Origin: Labilithrix sp.
GTDB taxonomy: Bacteria; Myxococcota_A; Polyangia; Polyangiales; Polyangiaceae
Length of the DNA stretch: 45,480 nucleotides
Direction of reading: 5' to 3'
NCBI GenBank assembly: GCA_019637105.1
Contig: JAHBWF010000049.1
Span: 1 to 45,480, forward strand
Part shown: piece by piece, positions 27,095 to 37,034 of the stretch
Numbering within the stretch: position 1 is the stretch's first letter
Layout of the letters: every line of letters starts with the position of its first letter
Program-made: the position numbers and the translations under genes
Notes under the pieces: model-generated
Told to the model about the DNA's origin: nothing
Database searches by the model: none
Seen by the model: only the letters and a program-made list of their open reading frames with translations

Positions 27095-27919
27095 ATGAAG
27101 GCGGCCAAGCGCAAGCCCGGCGTCGGGGCGCGCGTCGAACGCGTCGAGCAGCGAGAGGACGACGAGGCGCGCTTCCTCGAGCGCTACCGGCCGGGCGTCT
27201 ACCCGCGGCCGTCGGTGACCGTGGACCTCGTGGTCTTCACCGTCCTCGACAGGCTCCTCCACGTGCTCCTCGTCCGCCGGAGCGAGCACCCGTTCAAGGG
27301 GCGCTGGGCGCTGCCCGGCGGGTTCGTCCGCGTCGGCGACGACCGCGGAGATCAGGGCGAGGACCTCGACGCCGCGGCGCACCGCGAGCTGCTCGAGGAG
27401 ACCGGCCTCTCCCACACGACGTCGAACGGAATCTTCCTGGAGCAGGTGCGCACGTTCGGGGCGCCCGGGCGCGATCCGCGGATGCGCGTGATCAGCGTCG
27501 CGTACTACGCGCTGGTCCGCCCGACGCTCGTCCCGCGGATCCGCGCCGGAGGCGACGTATCGCACGCGGAGTGGTTCGACGTCGCCGAGCTCGTCGACCC
27601 GGCCTCGCGCCGCGCGGGCGGGACCGAGCTCGCCTTCGACCACGCCGTCATCCTCGACGCTGCGCTCGCGAAGATGCGCGCCGACCTCGACCGCACCGCG
27701 ATCGGCTTCGAGCTCGTTCCGGAGACCTTCACGATCCAGGAGCTCCGCGCCGTCCACGAGGCGATCCGCGGCGAGCCGCTCGATCCCGGGAACTTCCGCA
27801 AGCGCTTCCTCCGGTCGATCGAGGACGGCGTGATCGAGGCGGCCCGCGGCAAGCGGCCGACGGCGTCGAAGCCCGCGAGCGTGTACCGCTTCGTGCGGCC
27901 TCCGCGCTCCGACGGGTGA
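27095..27919 (+). CDS. NrtR-type Nudix regulator or ADP-ribose hydrolase
   Basis: 274 residues. The Nudix domain (about 35-170) has a full catalytic REUxEExGU end, GEDLDAAAHRELLEETGL, after WALPGGFVRVG, with an insert lengthening the box. The C-terminal domain (about 205-270) is the winged helix of NrtR proteins (FELVPETFTIQELRAVHEAI ... FRKRFL). NrtR represses NAD-synthesis genes and responds to ADP-ribose; keeping the catalytic Glu residues means it could also hydrolyse. Lying just downstream of a nicotinamidase-like gene, it probably controls that gene and itself. Confidence 0.85.
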   Translation: MKAAKRKPGVGARVERVEQREDDEARFLERYRPGVYPRPSVTVDLVVFTVLDRLLHVLLVRRSEHPFKGRWALPGGFVRVGDDRGDQGEDLDAAAHRELLEETGLSHTTSNGIFLEQVRTFGAPGRDPRMRVISVAYYALVRPTLVPRIRAGGDVSHAEWFDVAELVDPASRRAGGTELAFDHAVILDAALAKMRADLDRTAIGFELVPETFTIQELRAVHEAIRGEPLDPGNFRKRFLRSIEDGVIEAARGKRPTASKPASVYRFVRPPRSDG

Positions 27920-28283
27920 GGCCGCCCGCGGCGGAGGCGGCGTCGACGCGCGAGCCCGGCGGCGCCTCGCGCGAAGGTCGAAGAAAGACGTGCGGAGACC
28001 TTGCGCAACGGCTCGACCGTCACAATGCTCCCCGTCCGTCCTTCCTTCGACGGGCAACATCCGGTCTGTCATGGTGATCACGTGATGACGAACCCGAACG
28101 ACCTCTGCCGTTGGATCGCGACGGGGATCCCCGTCGTCGACCCGCGCGTCCCGTGCGGCGCCCGCATGCGCGAGAGCGTCGGACTCGGCTAGATCACGTC
28201 ACCGCCGTGGAGACCACGGAGCCCGCCCACGGTGACGCGAGGAGCGTCATCGAAGCTACGGGGCTCCGAGGGAGAACACGGTC
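27920..28283. other. Intergenic stretch containing one candidate small gene
   Basis: This stretch separates the Nudix gene from the MATE gene. Apart from the 35-codon open frame at 28085-28192 listed separately, I see no gene, terminator or repeat. Promoter elements for the MATE gene should lie in the right part but none is clear. Confidence 0.5.
28085..28192 (+). CDS. Candidate 35-residue small protein
   Basis: The frame starts with tandem GTG-ATG codons (28082/28085) and ends TAG. 32 of 34 internal codons end in G or C, as in real genes here, while the flanking DNA does not keep that pattern. The peptide has two Cys (DLCRW and VPCGA) and no hydrophobic run. No clear ribosome site and no known family, so this is tentative. 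Confidence 0.3.
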   Translation: MTNPNDLCRWIATGIPVVDPRVPCGARMRESVGLG

Positions 28284-29807
28284 GTGTCATCGTCATCGAG
28301 CGCGGAGCGCCTGGGAGAGAGCCCAGGGACCTCCGACGAGGGCTCCGAAGATCGGTTGAAACGCAAGGTCGCTCACGGCGCGCGCAGTGGCGCGAACGCC
28401 GGCCCGGTCTCCGCGCAGAAGCGGACGACGGGCGGCGACGCCGAGGGGCGACCTCCCAGCGGTGAATATGTCTCCTTCCCGGGTCGCGTGACCCGCGAGC
28501 TCTTCCAGCTGGCCTGGCCGATCGCAGCGGCGATGCTCGGCGAGACCGCGATCGGGCTGGTCGACACCAAGCTCGTCGGCGGCCTCGGCGCGGCGGCGCT
28601 CGGCGGCGTCGGGCTCGCGACGATGCTGATGTTCCTCGCCTACTCGCTCGCGTTCGGCGCGATGCGCGGCGTGAAGGTGCGCGTCTCGCACGCGATCGGC
28701 GAGGGCACCCCGGAGCACGGCTTCGCGTACGCGCGCGCCGGCCTCGTGATGGGCGCCGCGTTCGGCGGCGTCGTGCTCCTCGTGTGCCGCGACGCCAGCT
28801 GGCTCCTGATCCGGCTCGGCGCCGATCCCGCGATCGTCCCCTACGCGCGGGACTTCCTCGCGGCGGTGACGCTCGGAGCGCCGGCGACCTGCGCGCTGGC
28901 CGCGCTGATCCAGCACCGGCAGGCCACCGGCGACTCGCGCACGCCGATGCTCGTGGGCATCGCGGGGAACCTGTTCAACGCGCTCTTCGCGTGGGCGCTC
29001 ATCTACGGACGCCTCGGGCTCCCGGCCCTCGGCGTGCGCGGAGGCGGCTACGCGACGGCGACGACGGAGATGCTGGAGCTCGCCGTGATGTCGGCGCTCC
29101 TCCTCCGCGACGAGCGGCTCGCGCTCGAGAGCTCCCCGCGCCGCGAGGCCCTCTCGTTCGGACGCGCGCTGCGAGGCGTGGCGGACCTCGGGCTCCCGAC
29201 CGGGATCCAGTTCGTGGCCGAGACGCTCGCGTTCACCACGTTCACCGTCGTCCTCGGATCGATCGGCAAGGAGGAGATCGCCGCGCACCAGATCGCGCTC
29301 AACGTGATCCGCGTGTCGTTCCTCCCCGGCGTCGCCGTGGCCGAGGCCGCGAGCGTCCTCGTCGGACGCGCGCTCGGGCGCCGCCGCCTCGACGAGGCGG
29401 ACGCGACGGTGCGGAGCGGCCTCGCCCTCGCGGTCGGCTTCATGGCGGCCTGCGGGCTCGCGTTCGCGCTCTTCGGCGGGCTCCTCGGGCGCTTCTTCTC
29501 GACCGACCCCGTGGTCGTGGAGAGCACGCGGACGCTGCTCCTCGTGGCGGCGGTGTTCCAGGTGCTCGACGCCGTGAACATCGTCCTCCGCAGCGCGCTC
29601 CGCGGCGCGAAGGACGTGCGCGCGGTGATGATCCTCGGGGTCCTCGTCGTGTGGACGTTCGTCCCGACCAGCGCGTTCGTGCTCGGCAAGCAGCTCGGGC
29701 TCGGCGCCGTCGGCGGGTGGCTCGGCTTCGTCGGCGAGACGACGATCGGCGCGCTGCTCTTCTGGCTTCGCTGGAGGCGCGGCGGGTGGCGCAAGGACTA
29801 CGCGTGA
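28284..29807 (+). CDS. MATE-family multidrug/cation antiporter
   Basis: 507 residues with about 12 membrane helices in two MatE halves. The first starts FQLAWPIAAAMLGETAIGLVDT and the second near GLPTGIQFVAETLAFTTFTVVLG. Family marks include the LGG...LGGVGLATM region and the AAHQIALNV loop. It exports drugs or metabolites against H+ or Na+. The first 60 residues are Ser/Gly/Arg-rich and unlike the family, so the true start may lie downstream of the GTG at 28284. Confidence 0.9.
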   Translation: MSSSSSAERLGESPGTSDEGSEDRLKRKVAHGARSGANAGPVSAQKRTTGGDAEGRPPSGEYVSFPGRVTRELFQLAWPIAAAMLGETAIGLVDTKLVGGLGAAALGGVGLATMLMFLAYSLAFGAMRGVKVRVSHAIGEGTPEHGFAYARAGLVMGAAFGGVVLLVCRDASWLLIRLGADPAIVPYARDFLAAVTLGAPATCALAALIQHRQATGDSRTPMLVGIAGNLFNALFAWALIYGRLGLPALGVRGGGYATATTEMLELAVMSALLLRDERLALESSPRREALSFGRALRGVADLGLPTGIQFVAETLAFTTFTVVLGSIGKEEIAAHQIALNVIRVSFLPGVAVAEAASVLVGRALGRRRLDEADATVRSGLALAVGFMAACGLAFALFGGLLGRFFSTDPVVVESTRTLLLVAAVFQVLDAVNIVLRSALRGAKDVRAVMILGVLVVWTFVPTSAFVLGKQLGLGAVGGWLGFVGETTIGALLFWLRWRRGGWRKDYA

Positions 29808-29845
29808 AGCGGCGGCGGGCGCCGACGCCGGGACCGAAAATAGGT

Positions 29846-29877
29846 GAAGCCCTCCGGCGGGGTGACCGGAGGGCTTC
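29846..29877. terminator. Bidirectional hairpin terminator
   Basis: A perfect 12-bp stem, GAAGCCCTCCGG / CCGGAGGGCTTC (29846-29857, 29866-29877), with an 8-nt loop, lies between two convergent genes. On the minus strand it is followed by ACCTATTTTC, a usable U-rich tail for the gene at 29950; the plus side lacks a T tract. Confidence 0.75.
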
Positions 29878-29949
29878 GGGGGCTCGGCTCGCGTGGAGGG
29901 TTGGGAGGAGGACGGGACCTCCGCGCGCGCCAAACTCTAAGTCAATCGA

Positions 29950-31413
29950 TCAGGCAGCGTTGCGGCGGCGGCGGAAGAGGACCGCCGCGCCGAGACCGGC
30001 GAGGCCGAGGCCCGCCCAGCCCGGGACCGGCGAGGTGCCCGCGGCCTTGCAGCCGCAGCCGCTGGCGTCCTCGGGGCCCTTCGAGCCCCCGCGCTCACCA
30101 CCCTCCGGGAGCTCGTCCTCCGCGCCGACGTCCGCGCCGTTGGCGCCGACCTTGAACTTCTGCTCCGGCGAGTCGGCGTCGTTGGACGAGATGGTGATCT
30201 CGGAGAGAGCCGGGCTCGCGCTGTCCGGCGAGAACTTCACGATCAGCTCGTAGGTGCTCTTCGGCGGGACGGTGACGGTCTCGCTCGGGACGGAGAACTG
30301 CGAGTCCGAGCTCTTGAAGGTCATGACGGCCTCCTTCTCGCCCGAGTTCTCGATCTCGATCGTCTTCGTCGCGCGGCCGCCGACCTTCACCATGCCGATG
30401 TCGACGCCGCGCGCGGGCGCGTGGACGTTCGGCATCGGGATGTGGACGAGCACGGTCTCGAAGTTCACCTTCTGCGTCGGCACCGTGTAGTTGACGCTGA
30501 AGACGTCGATGCCGAGGTCCGTGTCGAGGTCGAGCTTCTCGAGGATCGTGCCGATGTAGACGAACGGCTGGACGCTGATCGCGCCCTTGACGCTCATCTC
30601 GCCCTCGACCGCCGCCATCAGCTCCATGTAGTCGCCGTCGACCGCGGGCACGGTCAGCTCGCTCGCGCCGCTCGAGATCTCGCCGTCGGCGCCGGAGAGG
30701 AACACCTTCGTCGTCTTGTACGAGAAGGTCGGCTTCGTCGAGGCGCGGACGCCGAACGAGCCGGTGACGTTGTTCGAGACGAAGTCCGGCAGCTTGTTCA
30801 TGTTCATCGAGAACAAGGTCGCGTTCTTCATGTCGGGGGCGTTCAGCTTGGTGTCGACCGCCGTGAAGCCCCAGGGCGCGAACGCCTGCGTCGCCTTCGA
30901 GTCGTAGAAGAACTTCGAGCCGGGGACCTTGTTGATGAGGTCGTTGGCGTTGTACGAGAACGTCGCCGAGAGGCCGAAGCCGCTGAACTTGAAGTCGATC
31001 GACGGCGTGAGCGTGTGGCGGACGGTGACGAGGCCGTCGGTCTGCGCGCCGTTCTGGGCCCTGAGGAGGATCTGCTTGTCGGTGCCCCAGCTCGCCTCGA
31101 CGAGCGCGCCCTTCGGCATCTCGACGGAGTAGAGCGGGCCACCGTTGACGACCGGGTCGATCTTGATGCCGACGTTGACCTGCGCGAACGAGAGGCCTTT
31201 GAAGCCGGTCTCGATGCTCGTCGGGAGCCCCTTGGTGTGCTCGTACTTGAGCTCGGCGGCGCCGACCGAGGTGTTCGGGCTGCCGCTCGCCGGCCGGCTC
31301 CCGCCGGTCTCGACGTCGCCCGCGTAGGCGTCCGCCGCGGCGAGCGAGACGCCACCGGCGACGGCCATCATCATCCCGAACCGAACCGCAGTGCGAAGCG
31401 TGAGAGCGCGCAT
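29950..31413 (-). CDS. Secreted protein with ASH-like domain and MYXO-CTERM sorting tail
   Basis: 487 residues; AAGGGA lies ahead of the ATG. A signal peptide (MMMAVAGGVSLAAADAYA) is followed by a beta-rich body of about 300 residues that I do not recognise. Next is an ASPM-SPD-2-Hydin-like beta domain (about 350-430; VDIGMVKVGGRATKTIEIENSG, KSTYELIVKFSPDS). The C-terminus is a complete MYXO-CTERM tail: Cys in DASGCGCK, PVPGWAGLGLAGLGAAVLF helix, RRRR end. Such tails are known to be processed by myxosortase so that the protein is lipid-anchored on the surface. The terminator at 29846 follows. Confidence 0.9.
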   Translation of the reverse strand: MRALTLRTAVRFGMMMAVAGGVSLAAADAYAGDVETGGSRPASGSPNTSVGAAELKYEHTKGLPTSIETGFKGLSFAQVNVGIKIDPVVNGGPLYSVEMPKGALVEASWGTDKQILLRAQNGAQTDGLVTVRHTLTPSIDFKFSGFGLSATFSYNANDLINKVPGSKFFYDSKATQAFAPWGFTAVDTKLNAPDMKNATLFSMNMNKLPDFVSNNVTGSFGVRASTKPTFSYKTTKVFLSGADGEISSGASELTVPAVDGDYMELMAAVEGEMSVKGAISVQPFVYIGTILEKLDLDTDLGIDVFSVNYTVPTQKVNFETVLVHIPMPNVHAPARGVDIGMVKVGGRATKTIEIENSGEKEAVMTFKSSDSQFSVPSETVTVPPKSTYELIVKFSPDSASPALSEITISSNDADSPEQKFKVGANGADVGAEDELPEGGERGGSKGPEDASGCGCKAAGTSPVPGWAGLGLAGLGAAVLFRRRRNAA

Positions 31414-32035
31414 GATCGTGATCCCTTCCGTCCTCTCGCGAGCGCCGGAGCGGCGCCCGCTATCCCTGATTCCCCGCCACCTCGGCTCCGAGCCCCTGGC
31501 TCCGACGTGGCGAACGGACATACAGCACTCACCATGCCGGAGATGTAGGACATGTGGGCACCAAGATGACCTCCATGGTTTCGAATGGTTGGAGGGACAG
31601 GGGCCCGTCGTTCCAGCCGGACTGCACACCTCGTGTGGGCCTCCGGATCCAGGGGTGGATCCGCCGGGAGCCGACTCATGGGTCCGATGAGCCCTTCCTG
31701 GCCGCCGTCGGCGCGACCCGCGGCGGGCGACCCGGGCGACCTTCGAGGCGCGTCGACCGACCTCGACGCGCGCGGGGAGCCGGCCGCCGGCCCGCCTCGC
31801 CGCGGAGGCATGACGCGCCGACGCGCGGAGCGTCGAGCCGACGACGATCGCTCCCGCCGGCAGGCCCGAGGATCCACCGACCGGCGCGATCGACTCCGGC
31901 CGCCGACGCGACGGCGCGCCGCCGCCCGAAGCGCTTCCTCTCAGCTCGGCCGCTCCTCGCCACGCGCGAGCGCGCCGACGCCACGGCCGGTCGACTCCGC
32001 TCCGTCGAACGCGCGAGACGCGATACCATCGAGGC
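31414..32035. other. Intergenic stretch between divergent genes
   Basis: About 620 bp separates the MYXO-CTERM gene from a kinase gene on the other strand. Frames open here do not keep the G/C third-base pattern of genes. A less GC-rich patch at 31500-31600 is the likeliest promoter zone for the leftward gene. No repeat, RNA or terminator was seen. Confidence 0.5.
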
Positions 32036-33985
<1,950 letters not shown>

Positions 33986-34029
33986 CGCGTCCGCGACGCC
34001 CCCGCGCCCACCGTCACGAGCCCGCGCGG

Positions 34030-36261
34030 TCAGAGCGCCTTCGCGCAGCGCACGCCGATGCCGTGGCTGCGGAGCTTCGGATCGCTCTTGAAGCGGTACG
34101 TCGGTCGGACCCACGACGGGTCCGAGCCGTTCCAGGCTCCGCCGCGGAGGACGCGCTCGGTGCCGGTCGCGGGCCCCGCGGGATCGGTCGTGGGCTCGGC
34201 GCCGTACGGCGCGTACCAGTCGCCGACCCACTCCCAGACGTTGCCGACGACGTCCTGGAGACCGAACGGCGAGCCGCCGTCGGGGAACGAGCCGGCCGGC
34301 GCCGTGGTCGGGAAGCCGTCGTCGACGGCGTACATCGCCTCGAGCGGGTTGTCGGGATCGGGGTGCTTCTTCCCCCACGCCACGCACTCCTTGCCGCACG
34401 CGTTGAGGAACGCCCCGGACGTCGGAGGCTCGTCGCCCCAGGGGTACTTGCGCCCGTCGGAGCCGCGCGTCGCGAACTCCCACTCCGCCTCCGTCGGCAG
34501 CCGCTTGCCGACGGCTTTGCAGAACGCGTCGGCGAGCTCCCAGTCGAGGCAGTTGATCGGGTGGCGGGCGAGCGCTTCGGGATCGCGGATCGTGCACAGC
34601 GGGTCGTAGAGCTCGTGCGCGGCGTCGTCGATCCCCTCCCAGTCGTTCTCCGTCGGCGCGCGCTTGCACTCGCCGCGATCGCTGCACGCCTTGTACTGAG
34701 CGACCGTCACCTCGGTCGTGTCCATGCAGTACGCGCTGAGCGTGACCTGATGCGCGGGGCGCTCGCTCTCCTCGTCTCTGCGATCGTCCGAGCCCATGAA
34801 GAACTTGCCGCCCGGGATCTTCGTCATCCCCTCCGGGCACGTCGGCGGCGGGGGCGGCGCGGGGGCGCCCGACGACGCGGAGCTCGCGACGGGATCGGTC
34901 GCGACGGCGGAGCCGCCGCGGCGGGAGAAGGCCCACAGCCCGGCTCCGACGAGCCCCGCGAGCACGAGGACGCCCGCGACGCCGACCGCCACCAGCGCCG
35001 CCGCGCCGCCGCGCGGTCGCGCGGGGGCCGGCGCCAGGCCGGGAGCTCCGAGGCCGGCCGTCCCCGACGCGGACGGCGGCGCGCCGAGCGGCCCTCCCCC
35101 CGCGGCCGGCATCGTCGGCTGCGCCGTCACGCGCGCTCCCTCCGCCGGCATCATCGGTCCGGTGGCGCCGACGTTGACCGGGCCGGGCGTCAGCAGGCTG
35201 TCGTGGAAGAGCGCCTGCCCGGCGGGATCCGCGCCCGGCGAGCCGTACGGCGCCGAGCTGCTCGCGACGAGCGCGGTGAGCTGCGGGTTCGATCGCGACG
35301 ACTCGATCGTGGCGAACGCGCGCGACGGCTCCATCGCGAGCGCGGCGCGCAGCGCGTCCCAGAGCTCGCCCATCGACCGAAAGCGATCGTCGGGCGCGAC
35401 CGCGAGCGCGCGGCGGAGCACCGCCTCGACCGCGTCGGACACGTTCGCTCCGTACGTCCGCGGCGTGGGCCGGCGCCGCGGGTCCATCGACATGAACGCG
35501 AGCTGCGTGAGGTCGTCGCCCCGAAGCGGCGGCTCGTGCGTCATCAGCTCGGTGAAGATCAGCGCGAGCGCGAACACGTCCGTCCACGGCCCCGTCGAGC
35601 CGTGCGATCGCGAGAACTGCTCGGGCGCGCCGTACGCCGGCGTGAACGACGACACGACGCCCTGCGTCTGCGCGAACGAGCCGCCCAGGCGCTGCGCGTC
35701 CTGCACGACCTTCGCGATGCCGAAGTCGAGCAGCTTGACCGTGAAGTCGCCGCGTGGCTCGCCGAGGATGAAGATGTTCGCCGGCTTGACGTCGCGGTGG
35801 GCGATGCCTTTCCGGTGCGCGAGCTCGAGCGCCTCCGCGGCGGGCTCGAGGATGCGCAGCGCCTGCTCGGGCGTACGCGGAGGCATCCGCGCGGCCTTCT
35901 CCGCCTCGAGGACCTGCTCGAGCGAGCGCCCCTCGAGCCACTCGAGGACCATGTAGGGGATCTCGCGCCCGCCCGGCGCCGTCAACGTGCCGACGTCGCG
36001 AGCCTGGCAGATGGCCGCCGAACGCTCCGAGAGGTCGGCGAGCAACCGGCCCTCCTGGATGAAGCTGTCGACGAGATCGCGCCGGCGCTCGTGCGGCAGA
36101 TCGACGAGCGCGCGGAAGACCTTGATCGCGACCGGGCGGTTCCACACCGTGTGGCGGGCGCGATAGACGACGGCGAAGCCGCCCTCCCCGACGACGCGCT
36201 CGATCTCGTACTTCTCCGAGACCGTCGTGCCGACGAGTGAGAGTGGATCTGCTGAGGTCAT
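34030..36261 (-). CDS. Ser/Thr kinase fused to a formylglycine-generating-enzyme-like domain
   Basis: 743 residues. The N-terminal kinase has GEGGFAVVYRA, VAIKVF, HRDVKPAN, DFGIAK and YGAPEQ, all intact. A Pro/Gly linker, one membrane helix (GVAGVLVLAGLVGAGLWAF, about 435-455) and a Ser/Pro spacer lead to an FGE-sulfatase domain (about 485-743: MTKIPGGKFFMGS, LPTEAEWEFATRG, YPWGDE, DVVGNVWEWVGDWY, RVLRGGAW). In active FGE the catalytic Cys pair sits just after RGGSF. Here that segment reads RGGAWNGSDPSWVRPTYRF with no Cys, so this domain is probably a binding module, as in other kinase-FGE fusions of myxobacteria. Convergent with the kinase at 32036. Confidence 0.92.
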   Translation of the reverse strand: MTSADPLSLVGTTVSEKYEIERVVGEGGFAVVYRARHTVWNRPVAIKVFRALVDLPHERRRDLVDSFIQEGRLLADLSERSAAICQARDVGTLTAPGGREIPYMVLEWLEGRSLEQVLEAEKAARMPPRTPEQALRILEPAAEALELAHRKGIAHRDVKPANIFILGEPRGDFTVKLLDFGIAKVVQDAQRLGGSFAQTQGVVSSFTPAYGAPEQFSRSHGSTGPWTDVFALALIFTELMTHEPPLRGDDLTQLAFMSMDPRRRPTPRTYGANVSDAVEAVLRRALAVAPDDRFRSMGELWDALRAALAMEPSRAFATIESSRSNPQLTALVASSSAPYGSPGADPAGQALFHDSLLTPGPVNVGATGPMMPAEGARVTAQPTMPAAGGGPLGAPPSASGTAGLGAPGLAPAPARPRGGAAALVAVGVAGVLVLAGLVGAGLWAFSRRGGSAVATDPVASSASSGAPAPPPPPTCPEGMTKIPGGKFFMGSDDRRDEESERPAHQVTLSAYCMDTTEVTVAQYKACSDRGECKRAPTENDWEGIDDAAHELYDPLCTIRDPEALARHPINCLDWELADAFCKAVGKRLPTEAEWEFATRGSDGRKYPWGDEPPTSGAFLNACGKECVAWGKKHPDPDNPLEAMYAVDDGFPTTAPAGSFPDGGSPFGLQDVVGNVWEWVGDWYAPYGAEPTTDPAGPATGTERVLRGGAWNGSDPSWVRPTYRFKSDPKLRSHGIGVRCAKAL

Positions 36262-36485
36262 CGAAGCGAGGGGAGCTTATCAAAGGCTCTACGCGAGAGA
36301 CCATTCTCCAGTTTCAAGGGATCGCCTCGGGCTCGAGCGAATCCGGATCCGGAGCGACCTCCGCAGCGAAGGCCTCTGCCGTGCCTCCGGTTCGAGCGCG
36401 CGCCCTCGACGGCGGCGCCCGCGCGGGAGCCGAGCCGCGCTCGCGCCGCCGCCTCCGACGCTCCTCACGCGGCGGTCGCTGGCGT

Positions 36486-37034
36486 ATGACCTCCGGCGCG
36501 ATGCCGCTCGTCTTCGTCTACGGCACGCTGATGCGCGCCGGCGCCAACCACTCCGTCCTCGCGCGGCTCGGTGGCACGTTCGCCGGATACGCGACGACGC
36601 GCGAGCCTTGGACGCTCGTCGATCTCGGCCCCTACCCCGCCCTCGTCCGCGCGCGCGACGGCGCGCCGGCCGCGACCACGCGCGTCACCGGCGAGGTCTG
36701 GACGATCGGCGACCGCGCCCTCCGCGAGCTCGACGCGTTCGAGGGCTGCCCCGAGCTCTACACGCGCGAGCGCATCGCCGTGCTCGTCGAGAGCACGAGC
36801 GACGACGAGCGGACCGGCGACGACGCTCGACGGGGAGGCGCGCCCGCGCGGCGCGACCTCACGCCGCGCGACGTCCGTGCGTTCGTCTACCTCCTGGCGG
36901 GGCGACCGCCGGCGAGCGCGCGGGTCATCGCGAGCGGTCGCTACACCGCGGCGGGCACGCCGCTGCCCGACGGCGCAGCGCCGGCCGCGCTCACGCGGAG
37001 CACGAAGCGCCGGCCGCGTCGGCGGCGCCCGTGA
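36486..37034 (+). CDS. Gamma-glutamylcyclotransferase-like (GGCT/AIG2) protein
   Basis: 182 residues from the ATG at 36486 (36501 is also possible). It shows the family's VFVYGTLMRAGANHSVL (substrate loop YGTL) and the barrel core GEVWTI ... LRELDAFEGCPELYTRERI, with the catalytic-type Glu in ELDAFEG. The C-terminus is basic (TKRRPRRRRP). It probably releases pyroglutamate from a gamma-glutamyl amine or peptide, with unknown substrate. It is the last chromosomal gene before tRNA-Phe, and its end overlaps the run-through of the integrase frame by 44 bp. Confidence 0.82.
   Translation: MTSGAMPLVFVYGTLMRAGANHSVLARLGGTFAGYATTREPWTLVDLGPYPALVRARDGAPAATTRVTGEVWTIGDRALRELDAFEGCPELYTRERIAVLVESTSDDERTGDDARRGGAPARRDLTPRDVRAFVYLLAGRPPASARVIASGRYTAAGTPLPDGAAPAALTRSTKRRPRRRRP

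Noticed and set aside
36237-36485. Upstream extension of the GGCT-like gene to 36237
   Set aside because: The added residues are low-complexity and the region holds the promoter of the divergent kinase gene; family proteins start at VFVYGTL.
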